The position numbers and the translations under genes are program-made. A DNA stretch of 29,826 nucleotides from Sphacelaria rigidula (taxonomy: Eukaryota; Phaeophyceae; Sphacelariales), in NCBI GenBank assembly GCA_964200075.2, contig CAXNAA020000073.1, forward strand, positions 1 to 29,826, given 5' to 3'. Shown piece by piece: positions 13,792 to 22,133 of this stretch (positions within the stretch are counted from its first letter, which is position 1; each line of letters begins with the position of its first letter). The notes beneath the pieces were generated by a model, which saw only the letters and a list, made by a program, of their open reading frames with translations, was not told the origin of the DNA and searched no databases.

Positions 13792-13902
13792 CCAACCCTC
13801 AGACCGCGAGGGTAGGTCGCCTGCTGAATCGGGATAAATTTTCACTTGAAAAAAGCATGAGTGATCCAGATGGACTACCCCCCACCGCGGTCTAAGGGTT
13901 GA
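13792..13902 (-). mobile_element. TTAA-type MITE, copy 3 (inverted)
   Basis: Read on the minus strand it runs CAACCCTTAGACCGCGGTGG ... TAGTCCATCTGGATCA ... TTTTTTCAAGTGAAA ... GATTCAGCAGGCGACCTACC ... AGGGTTGG, collinear with 7065-7273. The flanking TTAA words have drifted (CCAA and TTGA), so this copy is older. Confidence 0.8.
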
Positions 13903-13949
13903 GACCATGTAAGATCACATCTTCACACGTCACCTGAACGAGTCGTGCA

Positions 13950-14445
13950 AAAACGATTACTGGTTTGAGGTCGCTCCTTGCGGCAAGCGAAAAAAAGTCC
14001 TATAAAATGCTTTGTTGGTCCTTCGTCGTGTAATGCCCTTGAAGAGAGCTAGGCGGAGGTTGACACCTCGGAATGACTTGCTCTACTCGTTGAGGCGGTT
14101 CCAGGATATATTTGCGCTTTCCGGTGGCCGCAGTTTTCGTTTGTTGCCAAATTTGCATTTCGTCCAAGAACGGTCGAGAACAGTCAGGTCTAGGAAAAAC
14201 TGGCCTTTTCCTTTGGACTTGACCATGTCTGAACGAAAATGCTTGGCCAAAACAACAACTGCTGCCACCGGAACACGCGAAGATGTCCTAGAACCGTCTC
14301 AACGAGTAGATCAAGTCATCCCAAAGTGTCAAACTCCATCTAGCTCTCTTTTAGGGCGTAAAACGACGGGAAAAAACAAAAACGCATTTTTGCAGGACTT
14401 TTTTTTGTATGCCGTATGGAGCGGCCTGATACGTCTCATGTCGTA
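13950..14445. mobile_element. Long foldback element (arms about 240 bp)
   Basis: The left arm pairs with the right arm about a centre near 14197 over nearly the whole length. Matching pairs include AAAAAAAGTCCT (13992) with AGGACTTTTTTT (14394), GAGAGCTAG (14044) with CTAGCTCTC (14340), CTACTCGTTGAG (14083) with CTCAACGAGTAG (14298), and TTCCGGTGGC (14120) with GCCACCGGAA (14262). Identity looks like roughly three to four bases in five. A 196-codon frame runs through it on the plus strand, but a palindrome readily yields such frames and I see no domain. It may be a MITE/foldback element or an inverted duplication. If transcribed it would form a long hairpin RNA. Confidence 0.78.
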
Positions 14446-14711
14446 TGTGTGCAAAAATTCAAATAATGCCTCTCAAACGTCACCAGCTTCACAAATATTC
14501 TTCTTTTTATGTGATGCTTCTTTATCTTTCTTGAAGCCGCTTTTACACGGGCCTTATTTTTTAACCATTTCTATCCCTTTCCATTTTCATCCATTTTCAT
14601 GATAGAATGGATGAAAAATAGAACTCCATAGGGGCCCTTATTGTTGCAGCGGCTTGTCAGATAACAGCGATGATCTCAATATCGTTGGGATTTGAGCTGA
14701 CAAAATCCGCC
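14446..14711. other. Spacer between foldback and retroelement
   Basis: The stretch contains repeated CCATTTTCATCC-type words near 14580-14600 and a GGGGCCC at 14633. Nothing further is recognised. Confidence 0.3.
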
Positions 14712-15029
14712 CAAAAGGCTCAATTCTGTGTTCGGGAAGAACCGATGTTTTGCGCAGAAGCGGGGAGAATTTTCCCAGATGTTCGCAGTGGTTGCAGTAT
14801 CTAGAAGCCATTTCAGAACACATTGGCCTGCACGATTGCCTGGGTGATGATGGAGGTGGGGCAGATCAGTGTGGGAGAACCAGTAAGGTCTGAGGGCAAG
14901 TGCACCCACGGTGCAGTGACAATAACGGTGTCTGGGTTAAAGTCGAGGTTTATGATATTTGGGAGACGGGTGTGGTGCCGACTATCAGTTTGTGACAGCA
15001 TCGCGAATCGATATTGTCTGGGTTTTTTT
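14712..15029 (+). repeat. Split direct repeat A1
   Basis: It is collinear with A2 (19822-20138), with long identical blocks such as GAGAATTTTCCCAGATGTTC, TGCACGATTGCCTGGGTGAT and TGACAATAACGGTGTCTGGG. Homology starts at CAAAAGGCTC and stops at the T-run near 15029. Being the 5' end, it should carry the promoter of the element. Confidence 0.85.
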
Positions 15030-16090
15030 ACGTGGTACGAGCGGCGTCGCCAAGTCACCAAATCAGGACGGCATCATCGAATCGAGAAATTAGGCCGCCC
15101 GGGCGGGCGGACGAGCAGACACAAGGTTAGCGGGAGATGGCCAACACATCCCCCAACTCTACCCTCCCGTAAGGATCCCACATCTACGTCCATGGAGTTG
15201 ATACACGGGGTTAGTTTTGTGCCAGTTCCAAGCGTTGGCAGTTCTTTGCCAGCGAGGCGGATCGTCTGGAGTTCAACCGAGGTTAGAGCTGTGGGCCTTT
15301 GATACCTCGGACAATCGCGTTGGATAACCAGGTTGTTGAGTTGAGCGACTTTTGGACAACGTGGGCAACCGCGTCGGTCGGGCAGAGACTAAACTGGACG
15401 GTGCCAATGCACATGTAGAAAGCTTGGCGATGCAGTGATGCAGCTCGCGAACAACGCGGCGGTTCGTCCGGTGGAGGAAGTGTTGGATCGAGGAGTGTTG
15501 GACCGGCTGGCCCCCCGGCGCTGGCTCTATTACACCAGGGGCCCCAGCAGGTCGCATGTATCTGATCATGTGGCACCGGCGTAGCTACGCCGTCCGGCCG
15601 TGGTGCCGTCAGGCAGACCGGCTGCACGATTAAAGTAGCCTGGCGCGCTAGTCGGGCGCTAACGCGGCACGACGAGTTAGCAGGTGCAGGACGACATGGC
15701 GAATTTGCAGGCGCTGGTTGGGATGATAGTGGATACTGCAAGTCCGGTTCGTCGGTCGTCACGCTCGTTCCCACTATAGGTGGCGGATGGCGCTCTGGGG
15801 CGGCCGCAAATGCGACCGCCACAGTGAGCTGCTGATGCCTGGTTCCATGGCTCGCCTTTATTCTAGTATGTTGCATGTACGTGTCGATGATGATTTCGGC
15901 GTTGCCGGGGGTGTTGAAAGGTATGTAAAGACAATTGCGTATCCTGACTGTGGAATACTGGCGGTCGCGCACCTCACCCGGCTGCCTTGTTGTGTACGTG
16001 TGAGGGTGATGTTGGGATGAATGTCACCAGTATAGGCAGGGAATTATTTGGGTCTCAGGTGGATGTGCAAAGCATTCGTCCATAGTTTGG
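15030..16090 (+). pseudogene. Region expected to hold the first ORF (gag-like) of the retroelement, decayed
   Basis: By position, between A1 and the RT remnant, this should hold the upstream ORF. No intact frame or recognisable motif is present. A 229-codon minus-strand frame (15283-15972) is rich in Pro and Ala but lies antisense to the element; I regard it as a shadow frame. Confidence 0.3.
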
Positions 16091-17445
16091 CGACTTGAAG
16101 AGTTTCCCTCGAATTCGTCTGTTTGTGGGTGTGTCAGAACGGGGGGTACCCATTGATGTCCTAGCACGGGAGGATTTGGCCAATGCGTCAGGCTGTGTGG
16201 TACATACGACGATGTGTGCGATCACTAATACCGTATACTTTACATGAACAACTATGCTTGGATGTTTTGAATGCTTGCGCGCTGGTGTTTGACGTGAAGC
16301 AGGTCTTCGATATCACACATTTCCGTGTCTCCACGTTGGGGGTTGTAGTGCACCATAAATTTTGTATCGTTCATGATATCACCTTTTCCCCTGGTTCATC
16401 GACGCACACGAGTGTCGACGCGGATACCGAATTTCTACAGGCACTACCTTGTGAGATAGGCGGGTATTGTAGTAAGTCCTGCTACGTATTGTGTTCTTGC
16501 GGTAGAAATTTGGCCCCTCACCGCGCATTGTGATTAGTGTACTCGATGTCAACGAGGCGTTTTCGCCAGGTGTTGTGGACTCGGCACGCGCCACGTATTT
16601 CGGCTGTGCGTTCGGGGATACGGCTGTAGCTGCCTGTGTTTGGAATTCGGGTGGCGCAGCTGTTTCAGTCTCCTCTCTTGTTCTGTCCTACCTTTTCTGT
16701 TCTTCCTTTTTTCTTCAGCAAGTGTTTTAGTTTAGTTTTGTCTCGGGTTCATGTATCATGTAACCGTCGTTGCATCCTTGGGGGGTCGCTTAAAGTGCGG
16801 CAATCAAATCAAATCAAATCAAGTCAAATCAAGTCAAATCAACCGGAAGTAGTCCCGGACTTCACGACTTGATGGCGGCTGCGTTGGATATTCGTACACC
16901 AACATCCCTTTTTTTCCACGCATGCGGTAACAGATATCGGCCGCCGTGAAGCTCAGTCTGTCAAGATAGCACGGCGCCGACAGGGGCGCACTGCCGCTCT
17001 GTCCATGGACGGTAAGGCAGTTCCGGAGGGGTGGCAGCAGGGTTGGTCATCCCTCTTTCATGTGTACCTATGTTGATGGTAGTATACTGTTGGAAGTTCC
17101 TTTTCTTGTTCCCCAGATGGCCAGTGATGTTTAGGGCGAGGCCCTTATTTCATGGGCATTCTCGTTTCCTGGGCGAGCGTTGCTTGATGCGAAAAACAAA
17201 ATCTCGGCCTGGGATACAAGCACGATCGGAAGTACTGGGTTTGGTGATTGGTGCTGACCCCCACGCTATTTCGCAGTCAGAGGCAAACAGCAACAAATTG
17301 CAAAGGTGTGGTTGCAGTGGCCTCGAGAACGCAAGTGTCCATCAGAGAAAGACATTTCGTCGTTAGCTGGTTTTCTGCTGCACGTCTCGTTTATGTTACG
17401 TCCGGGAAAGCCCTTTGTTCACCGCATGCTTGCATCGGCTGGGAT
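16090..17445 (+). pseudogene. Reverse transcriptase remnant of the DIRS-like element
   Basis: Fragments in all three plus frames line up with the RT of DIRS-type elements as I remember them from oomycete genomes. About 16096-16186 reads RGVPIDVLAREDLANA. From 16291 FDVKQVFDITHFRVSTLGVV and VHHKFCIVHDITFSPGSS match the finger region. From about 16536 DVNEAF keeps the first catalytic Asp. At 17069-17080 the catalytic box reads YVDG instead of YVDD, so the second Asp is lost. From about 17360 SLAGFLLHVSF and RPGKPFVHRMLASAGM match the connection before RNase H. Several frameshifts and stops separate these blocks, and a run of AATCA repeats (16801-16842) interrupts the region after the first Asp block. 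The enzyme would copy element RNA to DNA; this copy cannot. Confidence 0.75.
16801..16842 (+). repeat. AATCA/AGTCA pentanucleotide microsatellite
   Basis: About eight tandem five-base units (ATCAA and GTCAA variants) lie within the decayed RT region. They probably expanded after the element died. Confidence 0.85.
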
Positions 17446-17740
17446 GTACCGCCCGTCCCCGTCCAGTGTTGTGACGGGGGATGATTTTCAAAGAGGGCGG
17501 CGACGATGTCGCGGGTGGTGGTATCGGGCCCGCATCGACCAGAGTGCGCCGCCCCTCCCCATCCCGTGTTGTGGCGGGGGATTGTTTCGAAGAGGGCGTC
17601 GACAAAGTCGCGGGTGGTGGTGTTGAGCCCGAACCGGCTGGGGTGCGCCGCCCCTCCCCCCCCCGTGTTGTGACAGGGGGTGTTTTCAAAGAGGGCGACG
17701 ATGAAGTCGCGGGTGATGGTGTTGGACCCGGAATTTCATG
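17441..17740 (+). repeat. Tandem 99-100-bp minisatellite encoding a 33-residue repeat
   Basis: Three consecutive units start near 17441, 17541 and 17640, and a more decayed fourth is visible at about 17830-17990. In the best frame (from 17481) the unit reads RRPSPxRVV, then an acidic FKEGxDxVAGGGV block, then a PxxAGV spacer. Two of the three unit lengths are, or are close to, a multiple of three, so the repeat was probably translated once. It sits between the RT connection and RNase H remnants. Confidence 0.75.
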
Positions 17741-18059
17741 ATGATTTAGACGTGCGGCGTCGGCTGGTCGGCGTTGGATTGTCGCTGTGCAGGGCAGCAT
17801 CATCGTAATCCCTGGTATATATGTCCTCGTCCCGAGTTGTGACGGGAGATGCCTTTAAAATAAAAAAGATGAAGAGGGCGGCGACGATGGCGCGGGTGGT
17901 GGTATTGAGCCTGGAGTGTCACGATGATCTAGACGTGTGGCGTTGGTGGTATTGAGCCCGGAGGTTCACGGCGATCTAGCGTGTGGCGTTGCGTCGTTGA
18001 CTATGGATTATCGCGGCGTGGAACAGCAATAACATCCCCGGATAACGGTTGGTTTTGCA

Positions 18060-18560
18060 CCCGCCCACGTTGTCCTTGCCTTCGGATGCGTCGGACGCGG
18101 CTATCAGGGGCCATTGTTTGCCGTCGGGCATGTGGCGGCGGTACATGACTTTACCGCTGAGAACAATCCCATTTTGAAGGTCCTACTGTGCACTAGGATG
18201 ATGACATTCAATCAATGTTCTGGAACGATTGGGTACGATGATGTCGGCGCCGGTAGTATTTCTTCTCTGCAGAAGACGTCCACGGCTGTGAGCTGGTTGC
18301 GTGCGGTTGTACGGAGACAACTCGTACGCCGCGTTCGGGTGCTGTAACGCGCATGCTTTGTGTGCTGGAAATTGACTCGGCCTTGGTGTTGAGACGAAGC
18401 ATGTTCCAGAAATTTTCGATGATATGGCTAAAGCAATTTTGTGGTGGCCCATGGATTGTGTTTCCACGAACATCTCGTCCCCCTGTCCCGACATTCAATG
18501 GCATATGCAGGACATCAGAACAGAGGGGAAGCATCTGTGTTCAGGCTTTTGGACTCGGGC
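18060..18560 (+). pseudogene. RNase H remnant of the DIRS-like element
   Basis: One frame near 18079 reads LPSDASDAAIRGHCLPSG, with the Asp-Ala-Ser that opens RNase H domains of this family. Further on, SINVLERLG (about 18210) matches the NVLEL helix holding a catalytic Glu. From 18393 KHVPEIFDDMAKAILWW and DIQWHMQDI (about 18494) correspond to the end of the domain, where family members usually read HVPG-NDVAD-ISRW. Frame changes and stops separate the blocks. The domain would remove RNA from the RNA-DNA hybrid; here it is not expressed. Confidence 0.6.
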
Positions 18561-18845
18561 TTGTCCTAAATGCCATTGCGCGGTCATCTGCGAGAACGTG
18601 CTAGGGATATTCGTTTATAGAGAATGCGTTGACGGGATTGAAGCGTAACCGTGCTGCGATGGGAACAAAACAACGATTTCAGCTGCCGCTTCATTGTCGG
18701 TTCTATTGGATGGGGAACGTTTGTCCCTTGCGTGGGGTCCGGGTGGTCACGTGTTGTGGTTGGGTATCTGTGCCTCCTTTTCCTTTTGACGAGATCACAC
18801 GGGATGTAAACTCATCCTGTTTCATTTTCATCACCCAGTATACTT

Positions 18846-19388
18846 GTGCGTAGAAGTGACATAACATTTTCTCGGGGAAAGAGGCAGTTGCGTCAACACG
18901 ATTGGGGTACGGCAGATTGGGTGGACGTGCGTCTCCGGCAGCCCGAAGGGGTCGAGTCCCATTCGGTCGTGACGCGTGTTCACTTGGGATTTCCGTTGGC
19001 ATTTCGAGACGGGGACAGAACGGTCGCGCTAGTGCTGAAGCTCTTGTCAGTTGATGAAGCGTTCCCTGTCGATGCCCCGCTGATGACCTACGGTGTCTGG
19101 AACAATGGGGGAATGTTTATATGGACTCGGTATGATGCAGTGACTACGTTGCGGCAAGTGGTGGCGTTGGCTGGGCTAACGCCTGCAGAGTTGTGCATTG
19201 GTGGCACCACACACTTGTCCGCAGCAGTGACCTTAAGGATGTTGCACAAGAAGGGACGAGTAAATGATATTTGCGGTTTGGCGTCAGAAGCTTTCGCCGA
19301 TTGGTGTAGAAGTGGGATCGGCAGCCTGGTCAGGGCACGGAATAGAGGGGCGAGTAGAGACCTCACCGGGGGAAAAGGCGGCTCATGA
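18846..19388 (+). pseudogene. Tyrosine recombinase (YR) remnant of the DIRS-like element
   Basis: A 180-codon frame with recognisable C-terminal sequence of a DIRS-type tyrosine recombinase. It includes RRSDITFSRGKRQL at the start, ELVLKLLSVDEAFP-type sequence (LVLKLLSVDEAFPVDAPLMT, about residues 62-81) and AVTTLRQVVALAGLTP (about residues 98-113). The block that normally reads ALHSLRIGGATHLSAAG is shortened to ELCIGGTTHLSAA (19188-19226), which removes the catalytic His-x-x-Arg. The upstream catalytic Arg region (usually RASE) is not found, and the final Tyr region past LHKKGRVND is unclear. The protein would integrate the circular element DNA; this copy is inactive. Confidence 0.72.
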
Positions 19389-19650
19389 CGCCAAGCATCA
19401 TGATGGATGCTACATCAAAATAGTGGCGATGAAAGGGATACAGTAACATACGGCAAATGAATGAATCAGTGACAATAAGTACAGTCATGTGTCAACAAAG
19501 AGGATTGAACGCCGAAATTGGAGCCGAGACTAAGTTGTCGGTCACATGTGCACGGAAGTGTCTTGCCCCTACGGAATGAATTGTATTGGTGTGGCGGGGG
19601 AAAGCGTAGGGGAGGCATGTTGTATCCGCGCGTCGGCTTAGGTTCTTGTG

Positions 19651-19832
19651 GAGGCTGGTGCGACTGCGCCCAGCGCAATCTCCAGATGGCAGCCAACGGT
19701 CGGATACGTGAGGAGTCGCACTGTTTTCGAACGGGTGATTCATGAGATTTTTTTTCCCCCCCACTTCAAGCTGGGTTGGGGGCGGGAGTGCATAATGTGA
19801 CAAAATTCGAAAGCAACTGCACAAAAGGCTCG
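19651..19832 (+). repeat. Split direct repeat B1
   Basis: It matches B2 (20777-20962) from GAGGCTGGTGCGACTGCGC through GCCAACGGTCGGA and AAGCTGGGTTGGGGGCGGGA to AAAGCAACTGCACAAA. It passes directly into A2 at the CAAAAGGCTCG core. Confidence 0.85.
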
Positions 19833-20138
19833 ATTCTGTATTCGGGACGAATTTTTGTTTTGTGCGGAAGCGGGAAGAATTTTCCCAGATGTTCGCAGTG
19901 GTTCTGGTTTCTAGAAGCAATTTCAGAACACGCTGGCCTGCACGATTGCCTGGGTGATGATGGAGGTGGAGCAAATCAGTGTGGGAGAAGCAGTGAGGTA
20001 CAAGGGCAAGTGCATCCACGGTGAAGTGACAATAACGGTGTCTGGGTTCAAGTCGAGCTTTATGAGATCCGGGAGACGGGTGTGGTGCGACTAGCAGTTG
20101 GTGAAAAGATCGCGAATCGATGTTGTCTGAGTTTTTTT
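19822..20138 (+). repeat. Split direct repeat A2
   Basis: It is collinear with A1 over about 317 bp at roughly 85-90 percent identity by eye. It ends at the T-run near 20138. The contiguous B1-A2 junction is what a circular intermediate closed at B2-A1 would look like. Confidence 0.85.
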
Positions 20139-20776
20139 GTTTTTCCCGCCCATCCCTCCCCTTGACGTTTCATCGGATTTGGTTGGGTTTGACGTTTATC
20201 GGATTGTGTTTGCGGCGCATGGCGCCACTGTCGAGGATTCTTTCCTGGGTGTTCCCCACAGAGGTTTTCCGAGGGCTAGGTTTTCCCGCGGCAGTGTTGA
20301 AAGTGTGACATTATTTTCCGAATATCTTTTCTGACCACCCGCCCGATACTTTCAAAGGAGGAAGTGGCGCGGAAGACGGTATTTATGGCAGGGTTCAGCA
20401 GGTGTGTGATATGTGATGGGGCCGGCGCTCCCTGGGATGGTTTCTTCGTTTATTTTGTTTGAACGGACACGGAGGGGATCGTGAGCACGCGATCATGAGG
20501 GAATTCATCCGATTCTTGTAGTCGCAGGCGCGTTCCCATCGATGTACGCGTGGTGGACCGGAGCATGCCGTGGGCCGACCCGAACCATTATGCCCCCAGT
20601 GTTTTATGCCGGCAGACACCGTTCTGTTATTGTGGGGTCAAGTTGTGGTGCGTGCGGGTATATATTACCTGGTGCACGCGGTGGGGTCCTTGTCGGCAGG
20701 ACGTTGGCTAAGCGGGGTGGGTACACCACAAAGTGGGTGCACACGCAGGCTGATGGGGAGATTTGTGTTGGTGCTT
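20139..20776. other. Unmatched segment between A2 and B2
   Basis: No homology to other parts of the window is seen, and no gene. In related elements A2 and B2 usually adjoin, so this 638-bp piece may be an insertion, or the repeats may be longer than preserved on the other side. Confidence 0.4.
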
Positions 20777-20962
20777 GAGGCTGGTGCGACTGCGCTCAGC
20801 GCAGTCTCTAAATGGGAGCCAACGGTCGGACATGTGAGGAGTCACACCGTTTTCGAACGGATGATTCATGAGGTTTTCCTTAACACTCCCCCCCCCCAAG
20901 CTGGGTTGGGGGCGGGAGTGCATGAGGTGACAAAGTTTGAAAGCAACTGCACAAAGTGCTCG
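20777..20962 (+). repeat. Split direct repeat B2 (3' end of the retroelement)
   Basis: It matches B1 throughout and ends at CAAAGTGCTCG, after which homology stops. Confidence 0.85.
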
Positions 20963-21731
20963 TTGATTCACCTCTTGACTGCCTGAACGTATACCTGATA
21001 TAACCTGCAGCGTTCTTTGCCGTGCAAGTCCTCCAGTCGTCTAACCACCCAGCAGACCCTAGCAGATTACGAGTCGCACCAGGTCCTGTACACGAAACAC
21101 AAAAGGTGATCGCCCGCCGGTGCCCGGGGCCACGGTTAATGTGGTCGTTGCTGCTGCTGCAGAAGTTGTTGTTGTTGTTGTCTTCAGATTAAAAACCGTT
21201 CCGATATCTGCGCGGTACATTCGTACTGGGCATCTGATGCGGACGCCTTCCGTGGTCATAGGCTAGCAAGAAAACAAAAAACTAAAAAGACCCAGATTAG
21301 AAACTCACAAAACGCGATACAAGCAAAAACAGGGATAAATAATAAAAAATAAAGAGAATACATATGGCTATCCTCAGAAGATCCGGTGCCGCAGGTGGCC
21401 ATTCGGACTTCAGGGGGTGGCACCCGGCTTTCCAACTCGACGCGCGACGTCAAGTAGAAATGAACATAGGGTCCGACTACGGGCGAGACTCAAGGCCCCA
21501 AATACCGCCAACCAAAGAACTAAGAATCGCAAGAAGTGACCCCGGCAATACCGAGGATCGCGAGTGTCGCAGTCACCGCCCATTTTAGCGTCTCACCAGT
21601 GAGTGTCATCAATCCCCTCTTGTTGCATTTGGCTACCACGTCCACCCTCATTAAACCTTGGGCAGACACCGTTGTGCCGTACAATAGCCGAAGCAAAACT
21701 TCGTTACCGAGCCCGCTTCCTTCCTCACGAG
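20963..21731. other. Unassigned stretch with a GTT/GCT microsatellite
   Basis: No gene is recognised. At 21146-21182 there are short runs of GCT and GTT triplets. An A-rich segment lies at about 21268-21360. Confidence 0.4.
21724..21731. repeat. Target-site duplication (left) of the hAT-like MITE
   Basis: CTCACGAG here and TTCACGAG at 22134-22141 differ at one base, consistent with an aged 8-bp duplication. Confidence 0.65.
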
Positions 21732-22133
21732 CAGGGTTAGAAAAACTCCGCAGGCTTCGCCTACGCTTGCGCAGGCGGGAGCCGAAGGTGACATGCGCCC
21801 CCCCAGAGGGCGCCGGCCGCGTAGGCCCCCCCCGGAGGGACCCTGCGAAGCGATGTTGTGGGGGGTTTTCCTTTCAAAAAGAAGCCTAGATTTTGTCAGA
21901 ATGGGGCCATTTCGACGGTATGAGCCTCGCGGCGAACCCCCCCCCAAAAAAAACTTGGCCTCTGGCGAAAAAAAGAGGGCCGCAGATATGTTTTTCGCCT
22001 CCGGCGAAAAAAGTGCGGCCCAATTTTTTTCGTGCGGCGAGCCGCAGAGAGAAACTCCTAAAAGCTGCGCATCGGCCACTTTTCCCTAATAATCTGCGCC
22101 AGGGCAGGCCCGCGTGGAGTTTTTCTAACCCTG
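21732..22133. mobile_element. hAT-like MITE (402 bp)
   Basis: The ends CAGGGTTAGAAAAACTCC and GGAGTTTTTCTAACCCTG are perfect 18-bp inverted repeats. They are flanked by an 8-bp near-perfect direct repeat at 21724-21731 and 22134-22141. CAGGGTTRG-type ends with 8-bp duplications fit the hAT superfamily. The interior is GC-rich, with two similar units (GCCTCTGGCGAAAAA at about 21958 and GCCTCCGGCGAAAAA at about 21999) and C- and G-runs. The open frames in it are compositional. It is a different family from the two large hAT elements, judging by its ends. Confidence 0.83.

Larger units (their letters stand above)
14712..20962 (+). mobile_element. Degenerate tyrosine-recombinase retrotransposon (DIRS order, Ngaro/PAT-like split direct repeats)
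   Basis: The element has the order A1 (14712-15029), coding remnants on the plus strand, B1 (19651-19832), A2 (19822-20138) and B2 (20777-20962). A1 matches A2 and B1 matches B2 closely over their full lengths. B1 runs straight into A2 at CAAAAGGCTCG, the same core that opens A1 (CCAAAAGGCTCA) and closes B2 (CAAAGTGCTCG). This split-direct-repeat layout is known for Ngaro/PAT retroelements, which integrate by a tyrosine recombinase and make no target duplication; none is seen here. Between the repeats are RT, RNase H and recombinase remnants in that order, all broken by frameshifts and stops. One departure is 638 bp of other sequence between A2 and B2. The copy is dead. It cannot be ruled out that a later insertion or rearrangement produced part of the layout. 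Confidence 0.82.

Noticed and set aside
14012-14602. 196-codon plus-strand open frame
   Set aside because: It lies almost wholly within the long foldback element and shows no protein family features.
15283-15972. 229-codon minus-strand Pro/Ala-rich frame
   Set aside because: It is antisense to the retroelement remnant, with biased composition; treated as a shadow frame.
16801-16842. Possible CRISPR-like or regulatory array
   Set aside because: It is a plain pentanucleotide microsatellite with no spacers.
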